Source: JAICLL01 sp035252155 (GTDB taxonomy: Bacteria; Planctomycetota; Planctomycetia; Pirellulales; JAICIG01). Taken from it: a DNA stretch of 8,905 nucleotides. The number at the start of each line of letters is the position of its first letter. The first letter of the stretch is position 1. The stretch covers positions 1 through 8,905 of the forward strand of contig DATFDL010000084.1 of NCBI GenBank assembly GCA_035252155.1. The letters run 5' to 3'. The notes under the pieces are model-generated. The model searched no databases, had not been told where the DNA came from, and saw only the letters and a program-made list of their open reading frames with translations. Shown piece by piece: positions 1-4,520 of the stretch. The position numbers and the translations under genes are program-made.

Positions 1-8
1 CCCCTGCT

Positions 9-28
9 CCCGCTTCGCGCGAAGCGGG
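9..28. promoter_or_regulatory. 20-bp perfect palindrome, parS-like candidate
   Basis: CCCGCTTCGCGCGAAGCGGG is a perfect inverted repeat. Its central 16 bases agree with the general bacterial parS palindrome TGTTTCACGTGAAACA at 10 positions, and all six differences are transitions. It lies just before, or within the 5' part of, a ParB-family gene, where such sites are often found. Chance palindromes are common in GC-rich DNA, so binding is only a hypothesis. Confidence 0.35.
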
Positions 29-89
29 CCAGGTCCTTAGCACCACGACGCCCGCCGGCATCGCCGCGCTCGATCCCGAAGCGCGACGA

Positions 90-1730
90 GTGGACCGTGA
101 ACCGACCGACCGCGATCCCCGCGAGCCGTTTCGCTTCTCGACCACGCTCGCCACGCTGGCCCGCAACCGGTTCAACCCGCGTGAGCGGTTCGACGAGGCC
201 GAACTGCAGGAGCTGGCCGAGTCGCTCCAAAAACACGGCCAGCTCCAGCCGATCCTGGTGCGCGCCATTCCCGATGGCCTGCGCCTCAAACCGCTCACCG
301 GTAAAAACGCCGCGGCGACTGACGAGATTGTCGCCGGCGAACGCCGCGCGCTCGCGGCCATCCGGGCCGGCTGGAGCCGGGTGACCGTCGAGCGGATCGA
401 GTGCGACGACGCGCGGGCTTGCGAGCTGGCCATCGCCGAGAACCGCGACCGCCGCGATATTTCGCAGGTCGAATACGCCCGCGGCCTGCAAAAGCTGGCC
501 GACCTGCGCGGCCTCGACCCCGCCAGCCTGGCCAAGGATCAGCGTCTTAGCGAGCAACACGTGAGAAATCTTCTCCGCCTCCTCAAGACGCCAGCGGAAT
601 GGCAGCAGTTGGTGATCGACGGCAAGCTCGACGGAACGCACCTCCGCGACGCCGCGCCCTTTTTGGGGCATCCCAAGCTGGCCGACAAACTTGCCAAGGA
701 ATTGGCCCGCGCGAAGCAGAAGCCCAGCCACGACGATTGGCAAAGAACGGTCCGCCGGCTGGCCGAAGCCGCGGGCCGCAAGCTGATCGAATACGTCCAC
801 ACCAGCGACTGCCGCAAGCAAGGGTCGGTCACCATCGCGCCGACGCATCCCCGCTATGCGGATCTCGAGGTGGTCGAAGTGACCGGGTGGAACGGCCAAA
901 AGGAAAAGATCGCGCTCAACGCCAAGCTGGCCGACGAGATTCTCAAGGAAAAAGCCGCGGAGTGGCGGGCCCGGAACAAGCCGAAGAGGTCGCCGAAAGC
1001 CGCCCCCGACACGAAGCAGAATCGAGCCAAGCAGAAGCGCGAAGCCGAAGAAGCCGGCCGCCGACGCACGGAGCGGCTGAAAGGCATCGTCGCGTTTTGG
1101 AAGTGCTGGATCTGCTCGGAAGCCGTCGCGTACCAGCCCGGCATCGCCGTGCGGGCCATCCTTTCGGCCGCGATCGGGGGCTGCGAGCTGCCCGCGCGCG
1201 AATTGCTCGATGAGTTCGGCCGCGAGCGGTTCAGGCCGAAGAGCGCGAAATACTCGCGGGCGGCGGACAGCGGGCCGCTGCTCGCGCTGGACGAAGAGGA
1301 GTTCGAGCAGCTCGGGCTCGCCGCCGCGCAGCGCCTGTTTTGGGACGCGTGCCTTTTAAAGGAGTTTCACGAGCGCTGGTTCCACCTCGACCCGTACTGG
1401 ATGCCGGAGATCGATCGCTGGTGCAAAGCGCTCCAAGTCGATCCGGCCAAAGCCTGGCGGGCGCCAGACGCCCACGGGAGGCAGCAATTCCTGGGGCCGC
1501 TCACCGAAGCCTGGCTCGACCTGCACGACCGCGACCAGCTCGCCGAGCTGGCGGCCGAGTGGAAAGTGCCCGTGCTCGAAAAAGACAGCGAAGCCGAGAT
1601 CCGCCGCAAGCTCTTGGGCAACGCCGCCCGCCTGATGCCCATGCCGGCGGAGCTGGCCGGGCTGCTGCGCAGCAGGGGCCGGGATTCAGGGGTCGGGGGT
1701 CAGGGAAAGAAGAAGGCCAAAGCGAAATGA
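90..1730 (+). CDS. ParB/Spo0J-family DNA-binding protein, long form (phage-type)
   Basis: Residues about 22-125 form a ParB N-terminal domain. They include the GERR signature (83-86) of the nucleotide-binding Arg patch and an ENRDRRD segment (117-123) matching the ENxQR box. A helix-turn-helix follows (about 143-168, ending NLLRLLKTP), the part that reads parS-like DNA in this family. Chromosomal ParB has about 300 residues; here about 370 more follow, with a Lys/Arg/Ala-rich linker (about 286-330) and an unrecognised Trp-rich domain (about 330-525). I see no ParA nearby, so a role in phage DNA recognition or regulation is as likely as segregation. The GTG at 90 has no good ribosome site, and the frame stays open to base 3 (reading AGQVLSTTTPAGIAALDPEA), so the true start is probably upstream and the gene partial. 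The last codons (SGVGGQG then KKKAKAK) come from a tandem repeat. The stop overlaps the next start as ATGA. Confidence 0.88.
   Translation: MDREPTDRDPREPFRFSTTLATLARNRFNPRERFDEAELQELAESLQKHGQLQPILVRAIPDGLRLKPLTGKNAAATDEIVAGERRALAAIRAGWSRVTVERIECDDARACELAIAENRDRRDISQVEYARGLQKLADLRGLDPASLAKDQRLSEQHVRNLLRLLKTPAEWQQLVIDGKLDGTHLRDAAPFLGHPKLADKLAKELARAKQKPSHDDWQRTVRRLAEAAGRKLIEYVHTSDCRKQGSVTIAPTHPRYADLEVVEVTGWNGQKEKIALNAKLADEILKEKAAEWRARNKPKRSPKAAPDTKQNRAKQKREAEEAGRRRTERLKGIVAFWKCWICSEAVAYQPGIAVRAILSAAIGGCELPARELLDEFGRERFRPKSAKYSRAADSGPLLALDEEEFEQLGLAAAQRLFWDACLLKEFHERWFHLDPYWMPEIDRWCKALQVDPAKAWRAPDAHGRQQFLGPLTEAWLDLHDRDQLAELAAEWKVPVLEKDSEAEIRRKLLGNAARLMPMPAELAGLLRSRGRDSGVGGQGKKKAKAK
1674..1707 (+). 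repeat. RGRGGYC-family heptamer array, left arm of a 34-nt inverted pair
   Basis: Consecutive 7-nt units read AGGGGCC, GGGATTC, AGGGGTC, GGGGGTC and a terminal AGGGAA. The array lies inside the last codons of the ParB-like gene and encodes the Gly-rich tail. It is the reverse complement of 1957-1990 at 32 of 34 positions. Confidence 0.9.
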
Positions 1731-1978
1731 CTGTCTTCCGCCACGAAATCCGCGACGACGCGACGAACAGGCTGATCGCCTCAGCGTCCCCCGTGCAACG
1801 CGGCCCTAGAGCCGGCCAGTGGCGCGTTGTGCACCACCGGCCGGACGAACCGGCAAGGGACCGAATTTTCGTCGGTACATACGCTGAGGCGATGCAGTCG
1901 CTCTTGAAGTGCGCGCTGGGACTACCTCCGTTCGACTCGATGCACCGCCCCTCTTCTTCCCTGGCCCCCGACCCCTGA
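1727..1978 (+). CDS. Small unknown protein (83 aa) coupled to the ParB-like gene
   Basis: The ATG overlaps the stop of the ParB-like gene as ATGA, which points to translational coupling. The body reads as ordinary coding sequence with charged and hydrophobic stretches (QWRVVHHRPDEP around 31-42, FVGTYAEAMQSLLKCALG around 48-65). I recognise no domain. The last residues (SLAPDP) and the stop are read from the right arm of the 34-nt inverted repeat, so the original C-terminus may have been replaced. It has no signal peptide or membrane segment. It could be a small phage protein acting with its neighbour; that is only inferred from the coupling. Confidence 0.6.
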   Translation: MTVFRHEIRDDATNRLIASASPVQRGPRAGQWRVVHHRPDEPARDRIFVGTYAEAMQSLLKCALGLPPFDSMHRPSSSLAPDP

Positions 1979-1990
1979 ATCCCGACCCCT
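1957..1990 (-). repeat. RGRGGYC-family heptamer array, right arm of the 34-nt inverted pair
   Basis: On the minus strand the units read AGGGGTC, GGGATTC, AGGGGTC, GGGGGCC and terminal AGGGAA, matching 1674-1707 with two mismatches. The intervening 249 nt hold most of the 83-aa ORF. The array ends 18 nt before the csrA start, just upstream of its ribosome site. Confidence 0.9.
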
Positions 1991-2008
1991 TTCGTACCAG
2001 GAGGCCCC

Positions 2009-2197
2009 ATGCTCGTCATCTCACGTCGTGAAAACGAAATCGTCTTAATCGGAGAGGTCCGCGTGATGGTCACGCGGATCGACGGCGGCCTGGTGCGGCT
2101 CGGCATCGAGGCTCCGGCCGACGTGCCCATCGTGCGAGCCGAGCTGCTGGCGGAAGAGACAGGGGAGACGAACCAAGGAGATCGCGAATGGCGTTGA
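2009..2197 (+). CDS. csrA: Carbon storage regulator CsrA
   Basis: The 62-residue protein matches CsrA along its full length. It has the start MLVISRR, with Arg6 of the RNA-binding strand, then a Val-rich beta strand (17-24), VRLGIEAP (29-36) and VPIVRAEL (39-46), whose Arg43 corresponds to the second key RNA contact (Arg44 of E. coli CsrA). CsrA dimers bind GGA-containing loops, usually over ribosome sites, and change translation or stability of the mRNA. The ATG follows a full AGGAGG at 1999-2004, spaced 4 nt, which itself contains a GGA and could permit self-control. The last 10 bases overlap the next gene. The tail after residue 47 is polar and slightly longer than usual. Confidence 0.93.
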   Translation: MLVISRRENEIVLIGEVRVMVTRIDGGLVRLGIEAPADVPIVRAELLAEETGETNQGDREWR

Positions 2198-2415
2198 ACC
2201 ATCTTCCGGGCTGCGTTCGACTGGCGAGGATACCGCTCCTCGATCTCGTCGAGCTTTACAGCCGCGAGGTACGGAAACATCCTGACAGCCCCGCGTCGAA
2301 CCTATTTCGGGCCGAGATCGAGCGTCGCGATTTAATTTACTTTAAGGCCCGCAACAGCAGTGACTACGATTTTTCTCTCGATCCGCGTTACTCGCTGGGC
2401 GAGATCTTAGGCTGA
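2188..2415 (+). CDS. Unknown 75-aa protein overlapping csrA
   Basis: The ATG lies inside the end of csrA, with AAGGAG at 2175-2180, 7 nt upstream. This good ribosome site also carries a GGA core that CsrA could cover. The product has an amphipathic N-terminal half (ARIPLLDLVELYSREVRK, 13-30), a helix with NLFRAEIERRD (about 38-48) and an aromatic C-terminal part (DYDFSLDPRY). I recognise no family. It has no signal peptide or membrane segment. Its 3' end overlaps the convergent minus-strand ribbon-helix-helix gene by 28 nt. As a direct partner of csrA it could be a target or an accessory of that regulator; this is inference. Confidence 0.68.
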   Translation: MALNHLPGCVRLARIPLLDLVELYSREVRKHPDSPASNLFRAEIERRDLIYFKARNSSDYDFSLDPRYSLGEILG

Positions 2416-2639
2416 GGAACAGCCGGCGGCGTAAGGTCCGGGGCGAAGCGTTGCGAGAGAAGCCGGATCACCAGGCCATTGAGACTCACGCCCTCCGCCT
2501 GCGCGAGTTCGTCGAGCCGTAGCGAGAGGCACTCCGGCAGGCGGCCCGTGATCGTAACCCCGCGACAGCGGCCCCGCCCAGAGCAAAGTGTACAGCGCTC
2601 GCCCGTCACCGTCGTCGCGCGAAAGCTCCGGCGCTTCAT
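2388..2639 (-). CDS. Ribbon-helix-helix (Arc/HicB-type) DNA-binding protein
   Basis: Residues about 28-65 follow the ribbon-helix-helix pattern: a beta strand (VTITGRLP), a first helix (LSLRLDELAQAEG), the turn VSLN and a second helix (GLVIRLLSQRF). This is typical of Arc-like repressors and of HicB-type antitoxin C-termini. Such proteins bind operators as dimers. An N-terminal Cys cluster (CTLCSGRGRC, 16-25) is unusual and might hold a metal. I choose the ATG at 2639: it overlaps the stop of the upstream CsrA-like gene as ATGA, and the longer reading from 2693 would begin with residues read from a repeat. No HicA-like toxin is seen next to it, so a plain regulator is more likely than an antitoxin. 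Confidence 0.72.
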   Translation of the reverse strand: MKRRSFRATTVTGERCTLCSGRGRCRGVTITGRLPECLSLRLDELAQAEGVSLNGLVIRLLSQRFAPDLTPPAVPQPKISPSE

Positions 2640-2845
2640 CCCGCTTCGCTCCCCGGCCTCTGACCCCCGACCCCCGACCCCTGATCGGGCCATTCGTCCT
2701 TGCAGATCCGCAGATGGCTAGGCGCCTCGATCGACAAGAGCGGCTCTTCGCCGGCGACGAGCAGCGTGACGCGCAGCCACCGGGCGCCGTCGGCGGACCG
2801 GACCGAAAAAGACTCGCCCGCGCGCCGGGTCATGTGGAGCGGCAT
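2636..2845 (-). CDS. Divergent CsrA-like protein
   Basis: The N-terminus MPLHMTRRAGESF keeps the CsrA start pattern (TRR-x-GES), and LLSIEAPSHLRICKDEW matches the GIEAP...HRxEI segment, with Lys in place of the second key Arg. Family length is about 60 residues; here the first 54 are CsrA-like. The rest (GSGVGGQRPGSEAG) is read from a heptamer repeat. The ATG at 2845 is preceded by AAGGAG, spaced 6 nt, within a stretch holding two GGA cores. The stop overlaps the next start (ATGA). It is transcribed opposite to the canonical csrA 450 nt away. Altered RNA specificity or dimerisation with the other CsrA is possible. Confidence 0.8.
   Translation of the reverse strand: MPLHMTRRAGESFSVRSADGARWLRVTLLVAGEEPLLSIEAPSHLRICKDEWPDQGSGVGGQRPGSEAG
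2655..2682 (-). repeat. RGRGGYC-family heptamer array in the CsrA-like gene tail
   Basis: In the sense of the minus-strand gene the four units are AGGGGTC, GGGGGTC, GGGGGTC and AGAGGCC. They encode the Gly-rich C-terminus just upstream of the ATGA overlap with the ribbon-helix-helix gene. No inverted partner is seen close by. Confidence 0.85.
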
Positions 2846-3190
2846 GGAGGACTCCTTTCCTCACGTGGGAGAGTCGCGGCCGCGTCCTGCGACCGCGCTG
2901 GGGGCAGCAGGGTAAGTCTTACACTGGTTTTGCAAATTGTGCCAGAGAAAAGGGTTCAGGGTTCAGGGTTCAGGGTTCAGCATTTTCGTTCTCCCGCCCA
3001 GCTTCGCGCGGTGCCGGCGCCCGCCGAAAGTCGGTCTTTCGCCGGAGTCGGTGCGCCGCTACCATCGCCCGCCTGCTCGATAAGTCAATGGATGCACGGG
3101 CTCAAATAGGTCTAAGAGTTCAGCGGCCGGCGGCACTGAACCCTGAACCCTGAACCCTGAACCCTTCGTCGCATCCTGTCGCATCCTTCT
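2846..3190. other. Gene-free region holding a repeat-bounded segment
   Basis: The first part (2846-2949) is the leader of the minus-strand CsrA-like operon; I could not pick out a convincing promoter. Next comes a 217-nt segment with 31-nt perfect inverted ends (2950-3166). The last 24 nt before the hydrolase gene contain two copies of TCGCATCCT (from 3168 and 3178). Inside the segment CGAAAG (3025-3030) and CTTTCG (3036-3041) can pair around a 5-nt loop. No convincing coding frame is seen; frames through it on both strands are short and run into repeats. Confidence 0.6.
2950..3166. repeat. MITE-like segment with 31-nt perfect terminal inverted repeats
   Basis: The left end (2950-2980) is four tandem heptamers of AGGGTTC type. 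The right end (3136-3166) is its exact reverse complement over 31 nt, around a 155-nt core without an obvious gene. The size and structure resemble a non-autonomous element, but I see no clear target-site duplication, so it may instead be a paired array of the local repeat system. Confidence 0.75.
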
Positions 3191-3847
3191 GTGGCACCCT
3201 CGCACAGCTTCACGACCGAGCACCGGCCGCCGGCGGCGATCGCCGTCTGGCACGTCGTGATCAGCGGATTTACGCAGCACAGGGGCGATCCTACCGGCTC
3301 GCAAAAACTCTGGCTGCGATTGCGCGGCCTGGTGAATAACGGCCGATCGTGCGTCGAGTTCTTCCCCTGGAATAGCAACTGGAAAGACGTCGCCGAGTGG
3401 ATCTGGCGCTGCCGACCCGAAGAGCGGCCGCCGCGGGTGTACGTCTATGCGTATTCATGGGGCGCCGGCGGCGGATTTGTGAGATTGGCCCGGGCGCTGC
3501 GCAAGCGCGGCATTGAAGTCGAGCGGGCGGTGCTGAGCGATCCGGTCTATTGCCCGCCGTTGCGGTGCCTGGCGTGGACCGCCCTGTTGCGTTGGAAAAA
3601 GATCCACGTGCCCGACAATGTGCGGCGGGTCGATTACTTTTTTCAGCGCCGCAACTATCCCCGCGGCCATCACCTGGTGGCCCTCGATCCCAAGCGGACG
3701 GTGATCGGCCGGCCGCAAGAGGCGGCGCTCGAGCACCACTACATGGACGGGCTGTTCGCCTGGCAATTTTTGTGCGGCGACGTCGCCAAGGAAGCCCAGC
3801 CCGCGCCCGCCTATTCGCTGCGCGTACCGCAGCAGTTGGAAGTTTGA
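3191..3847 (+). CDS. Alpha/beta-hydrolase-like protein
   Basis: The 218-residue protein has the pieces of an alpha/beta hydrolase in order: a first strand ending at an oxyanion-type turn (VVISGFTQ, 22-29), a nucleophile elbow (VYVYAYSWGAGG, Ser89 in A-x-S-x-G), an acid candidate at LSDPVY (Asp117) and a His candidate at HHYMDG (His182 or His183). The hydrolysed bond cannot be told; esterase, lipase or thioesterase are options. It has no signal peptide. The start is uncertain: GTG at 3191 is the first usual start after an in-frame stop lying in the upstream repeat (3158-3160), and no ribosome site is seen. The stop codon is supplied by the GTTTGAA repeat that follows. Inside a phage-like block it could be a cargo gene or act on the cell envelope; this is inference. 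Confidence 0.68.
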   Translation: MAPSHSFTTEHRPPAAIAVWHVVISGFTQHRGDPTGSQKLWLRLRGLVNNGRSCVEFFPWNSNWKDVAEWIWRCRPEERPPRVYVYAYSWGAGGGFVRLARALRKRGIEVERAVLSDPVYCPPLRCLAWTALLRWKKIHVPDNVRRVDYFFQRRNYPRGHHLVALDPKRTVIGRPQEAALEHHYMDGLFAWQFLCGDVAKEAQPAPAYSLRVPQQLEV

Positions 3848-3884
3848 AGTGTCAGGTTTGAAGTTTCAAGTTTGAAGTGTGAAG
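3835..3884 (+). repeat. GTKTGAA heptamer array (seven units)
   Basis: Seven exact 7-nt steps: GTTGGAA, GTTTGAA, GTGTCAG, GTTTGAA, GTTTCAA, GTTTGAA, GTGTGAA. The array covers the end and stop of the hydrolase gene and reaches almost to the next ATG (3887). The first 17 nt, with base 3834, are the exact reverse complement of 4072-4088, so the pair brackets the small membrane-protein gene. Confidence 0.9.
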
Positions 3885-3886
3885 AC

Positions 3887-4447
3887 ATGACGCGCTACGG
3901 CCAAGACGATTCGCGAGACCGGATTGCCGCCCGGCAAGCGGCCGAGGCCCGCGCCGCTGGCTGCCTGGTGGGACTGGCGATTCTGGTCGTGCTGGCCATC
4001 GCCTGGGCCGGGGCGTTGAAACAGATCAAGGAGCGCGAACGCCCGGCACGGCGCAACTCTTCCGACTTCAAACTTCAAACTTCCAACTCCCCTAGATGCG
4101 CGGCGCGGAGTGCGGAATGGTTAGCAGTCGCGAGACGGCAGGTACGCCATGACGGCGACACTCCTACAGGGACGTGGGACCTCAGTTATCGCGCGCCGAC
4201 GTCCGCATTCCGCACCGCGCATGCGAGAGGTCAGGGGTCGGAGGCCAGAGGCCAGGGAAGAGACGACGGGCAACCGCCCGTCCCTGACCTCCGACCTCTG
4301 GCCTCCGACCTCTCACCCCGTCACGCCGCGCGGGCGCTTCGTGTGGGCGAGTCGCGCGGAAAGGGAATCGGTGCAAGGCGACTCACGACCGGTCCTTCAT
4401 GCCCCCGCGCCCGCGCTTTTATACGGAGTTTGAAGTGTGAGGTTTGA
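3887..4447 (+). CDS. Small single-pass membrane protein, reading on into repeats
   Basis: Residues 1-60 look genuine: a charged N-terminus (MTRYGQDDSRDRIAARQ), one membrane segment at about 26-44 (CLVGLAILVVLAIAWAGAL) and a basic stretch after it. From residue 60 the frame runs through repeat DNA (FKLQTSN from the inverted copy of the upstream array, then Arg/Gly-rich text over the 4226-4313 palindrome) and stops in another repeat at 4447. The natural protein may have been about 60-70 residues before repeats removed its stop. The ribosome site is poor, since the array ends 2 nt before the ATG. It is a membrane protein of unknown role; a phage holin or spanin-like part is possible but unproven. 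Confidence 0.5.
   Translation: MTRYGQDDSRDRIAARQAAEARAAGCLVGLAILVVLAIAWAGALKQIKERERPARRNSSDFKLQTSNSPRCAARSAEWLAVARRQVRHDGDTPTGTWDLSYRAPTSAFRTAHARGQGSEARGQGRDDGQPPVPDLRPLASDLSPRHAARALRVGESRGKGIGARRLTTGPSCPRARAFIRSLKCEV
4067..4087 (-). repeat. GTTTGAA heptamer array, inverted partner of 3835-3884
   Basis: Three units read on the plus strand as TTCAAAC, TTCAAAC, TTCCAAC. Positions 4072-4088 form a 17-nt perfect inverted match with 3834-3850, 221 nt apart. Confidence 0.85.
4096..4222. repeat. YGCGGAR inverted pair differing by one heptamer
   Basis: The left arm (4096-4119) reads ATGCGCGG, then CGCGGAG, then TGCGGAATG. The right arm (4206-4222) is the reverse complement without the central 7-nt unit. 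This single-unit difference is what slippage in a heptamer array would give. The 86-nt core has no convincing gene. Confidence 0.75.
4149..4433 (+). CDS. Doubtful 94-aa ORF interrupted by the palindromic repeat
   Basis: The two ends read like coding sequence (MTATLLQGRGTSVIA, and GRFVWASRAERESV with HAPAPALLYGV), while residues about 20-56 come from the 4206-4314 repeats. The stop is the TGA of a GTTTGAA unit. One reading is a small gene into which the repeat was placed without breaking the frame; chance is the other. It overlaps the membrane-protein frame, so both cannot be fully real. No domain is recognised. Confidence 0.22.
   Translation: MTATLLQGRGTSVIARRRPHSAPRMREVRGRRPEAREETTGNRPSLTSDLWPPTSHPVTPRGRFVWASRAERESVQGDSRPVLHAPAPALLYGV
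4225..4314. repeat. Compound palindrome: RGRGGYC arrays around a perfect hairpin
   Basis: The left arm 4226-4260 has five heptamers (AGAGGTC, AGGGGTC, GGAGGCC, AGAGGCC, AGGGAAG). The right arm 4286-4313 has four inverted ones. Over 34 nt the arms (4225-4258 and 4281-4314) pair at 27 positions, and all differences are transitions. At the centre GACGGGC (4265-4271) and GCCCGTC (4276-4282) form a perfect stem with loop AACC. Confidence 0.88.
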
Positions 4448-4511
4448 AGTGTGAAGTGTGAACACTCCAAACTTCTTCCCGTCTTAAAACTTCACACTTC
4501 AAACTTCCAAC
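4428..4511. repeat. GTKTGAA inverted heptamer arrays, hairpin before the next gene
   Basis: The left side (4428-4462) has five units (GTTTGAA, GTGTGAG, GTTTGAA, GTGTGAA, GTGTGAA). The right side (4484-4511) has four inverted ones. The 16 nt at 4442-4457 pair perfectly with 4489-4504 around a 31-nt loop. The structure ends 9 nt before the ATG at 4521 and leaves no ribosome site. It could act as an RNA structure in the leader or as a terminator-like barrier; no T-run follows. Confidence 0.85.
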
Positions 4512-4520
4512 TCTTCCGCC

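Noticed and set aside
599..1213. Plus-strand ORF in another frame inside the ParB-like gene
   Set aside because: Arg/Ala-rich composition and full overlap with the ParB family frame.
2388..2639. HicAB toxin-antitoxin module
   Set aside because: The RHH protein resembles HicB C-termini, but no small HicA-like double-stranded RNA-binding toxin lies beside it.
2588..3109. Plus-strand ORF opposite the CsrA-like and RHH genes
   Set aside because: It passes through repeats and is Pro/Arg-rich; the minus-strand proteins have recognisable family patterns and ribosome sites.
2950..3166. Rho-independent terminator or telomere-like end
   Set aside because: The arms are 155 nt apart with no T-run, and the AGGGTTC units lie inside a continuous sequence, so neither reading is supported.
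3059..3378. Minus-strand ORFs over the repeat segment and start of the hydrolase gene
   Set aside because: They read through the AGGGTTC array and lie antisense to the hydrolase's conserved N-terminus; no domain is visible.
3835..4511. Possible CRISPR array
   Set aside because: Units are 7 nt and directly tandem, without spacers or constant-length repeats of 23-40 nt.
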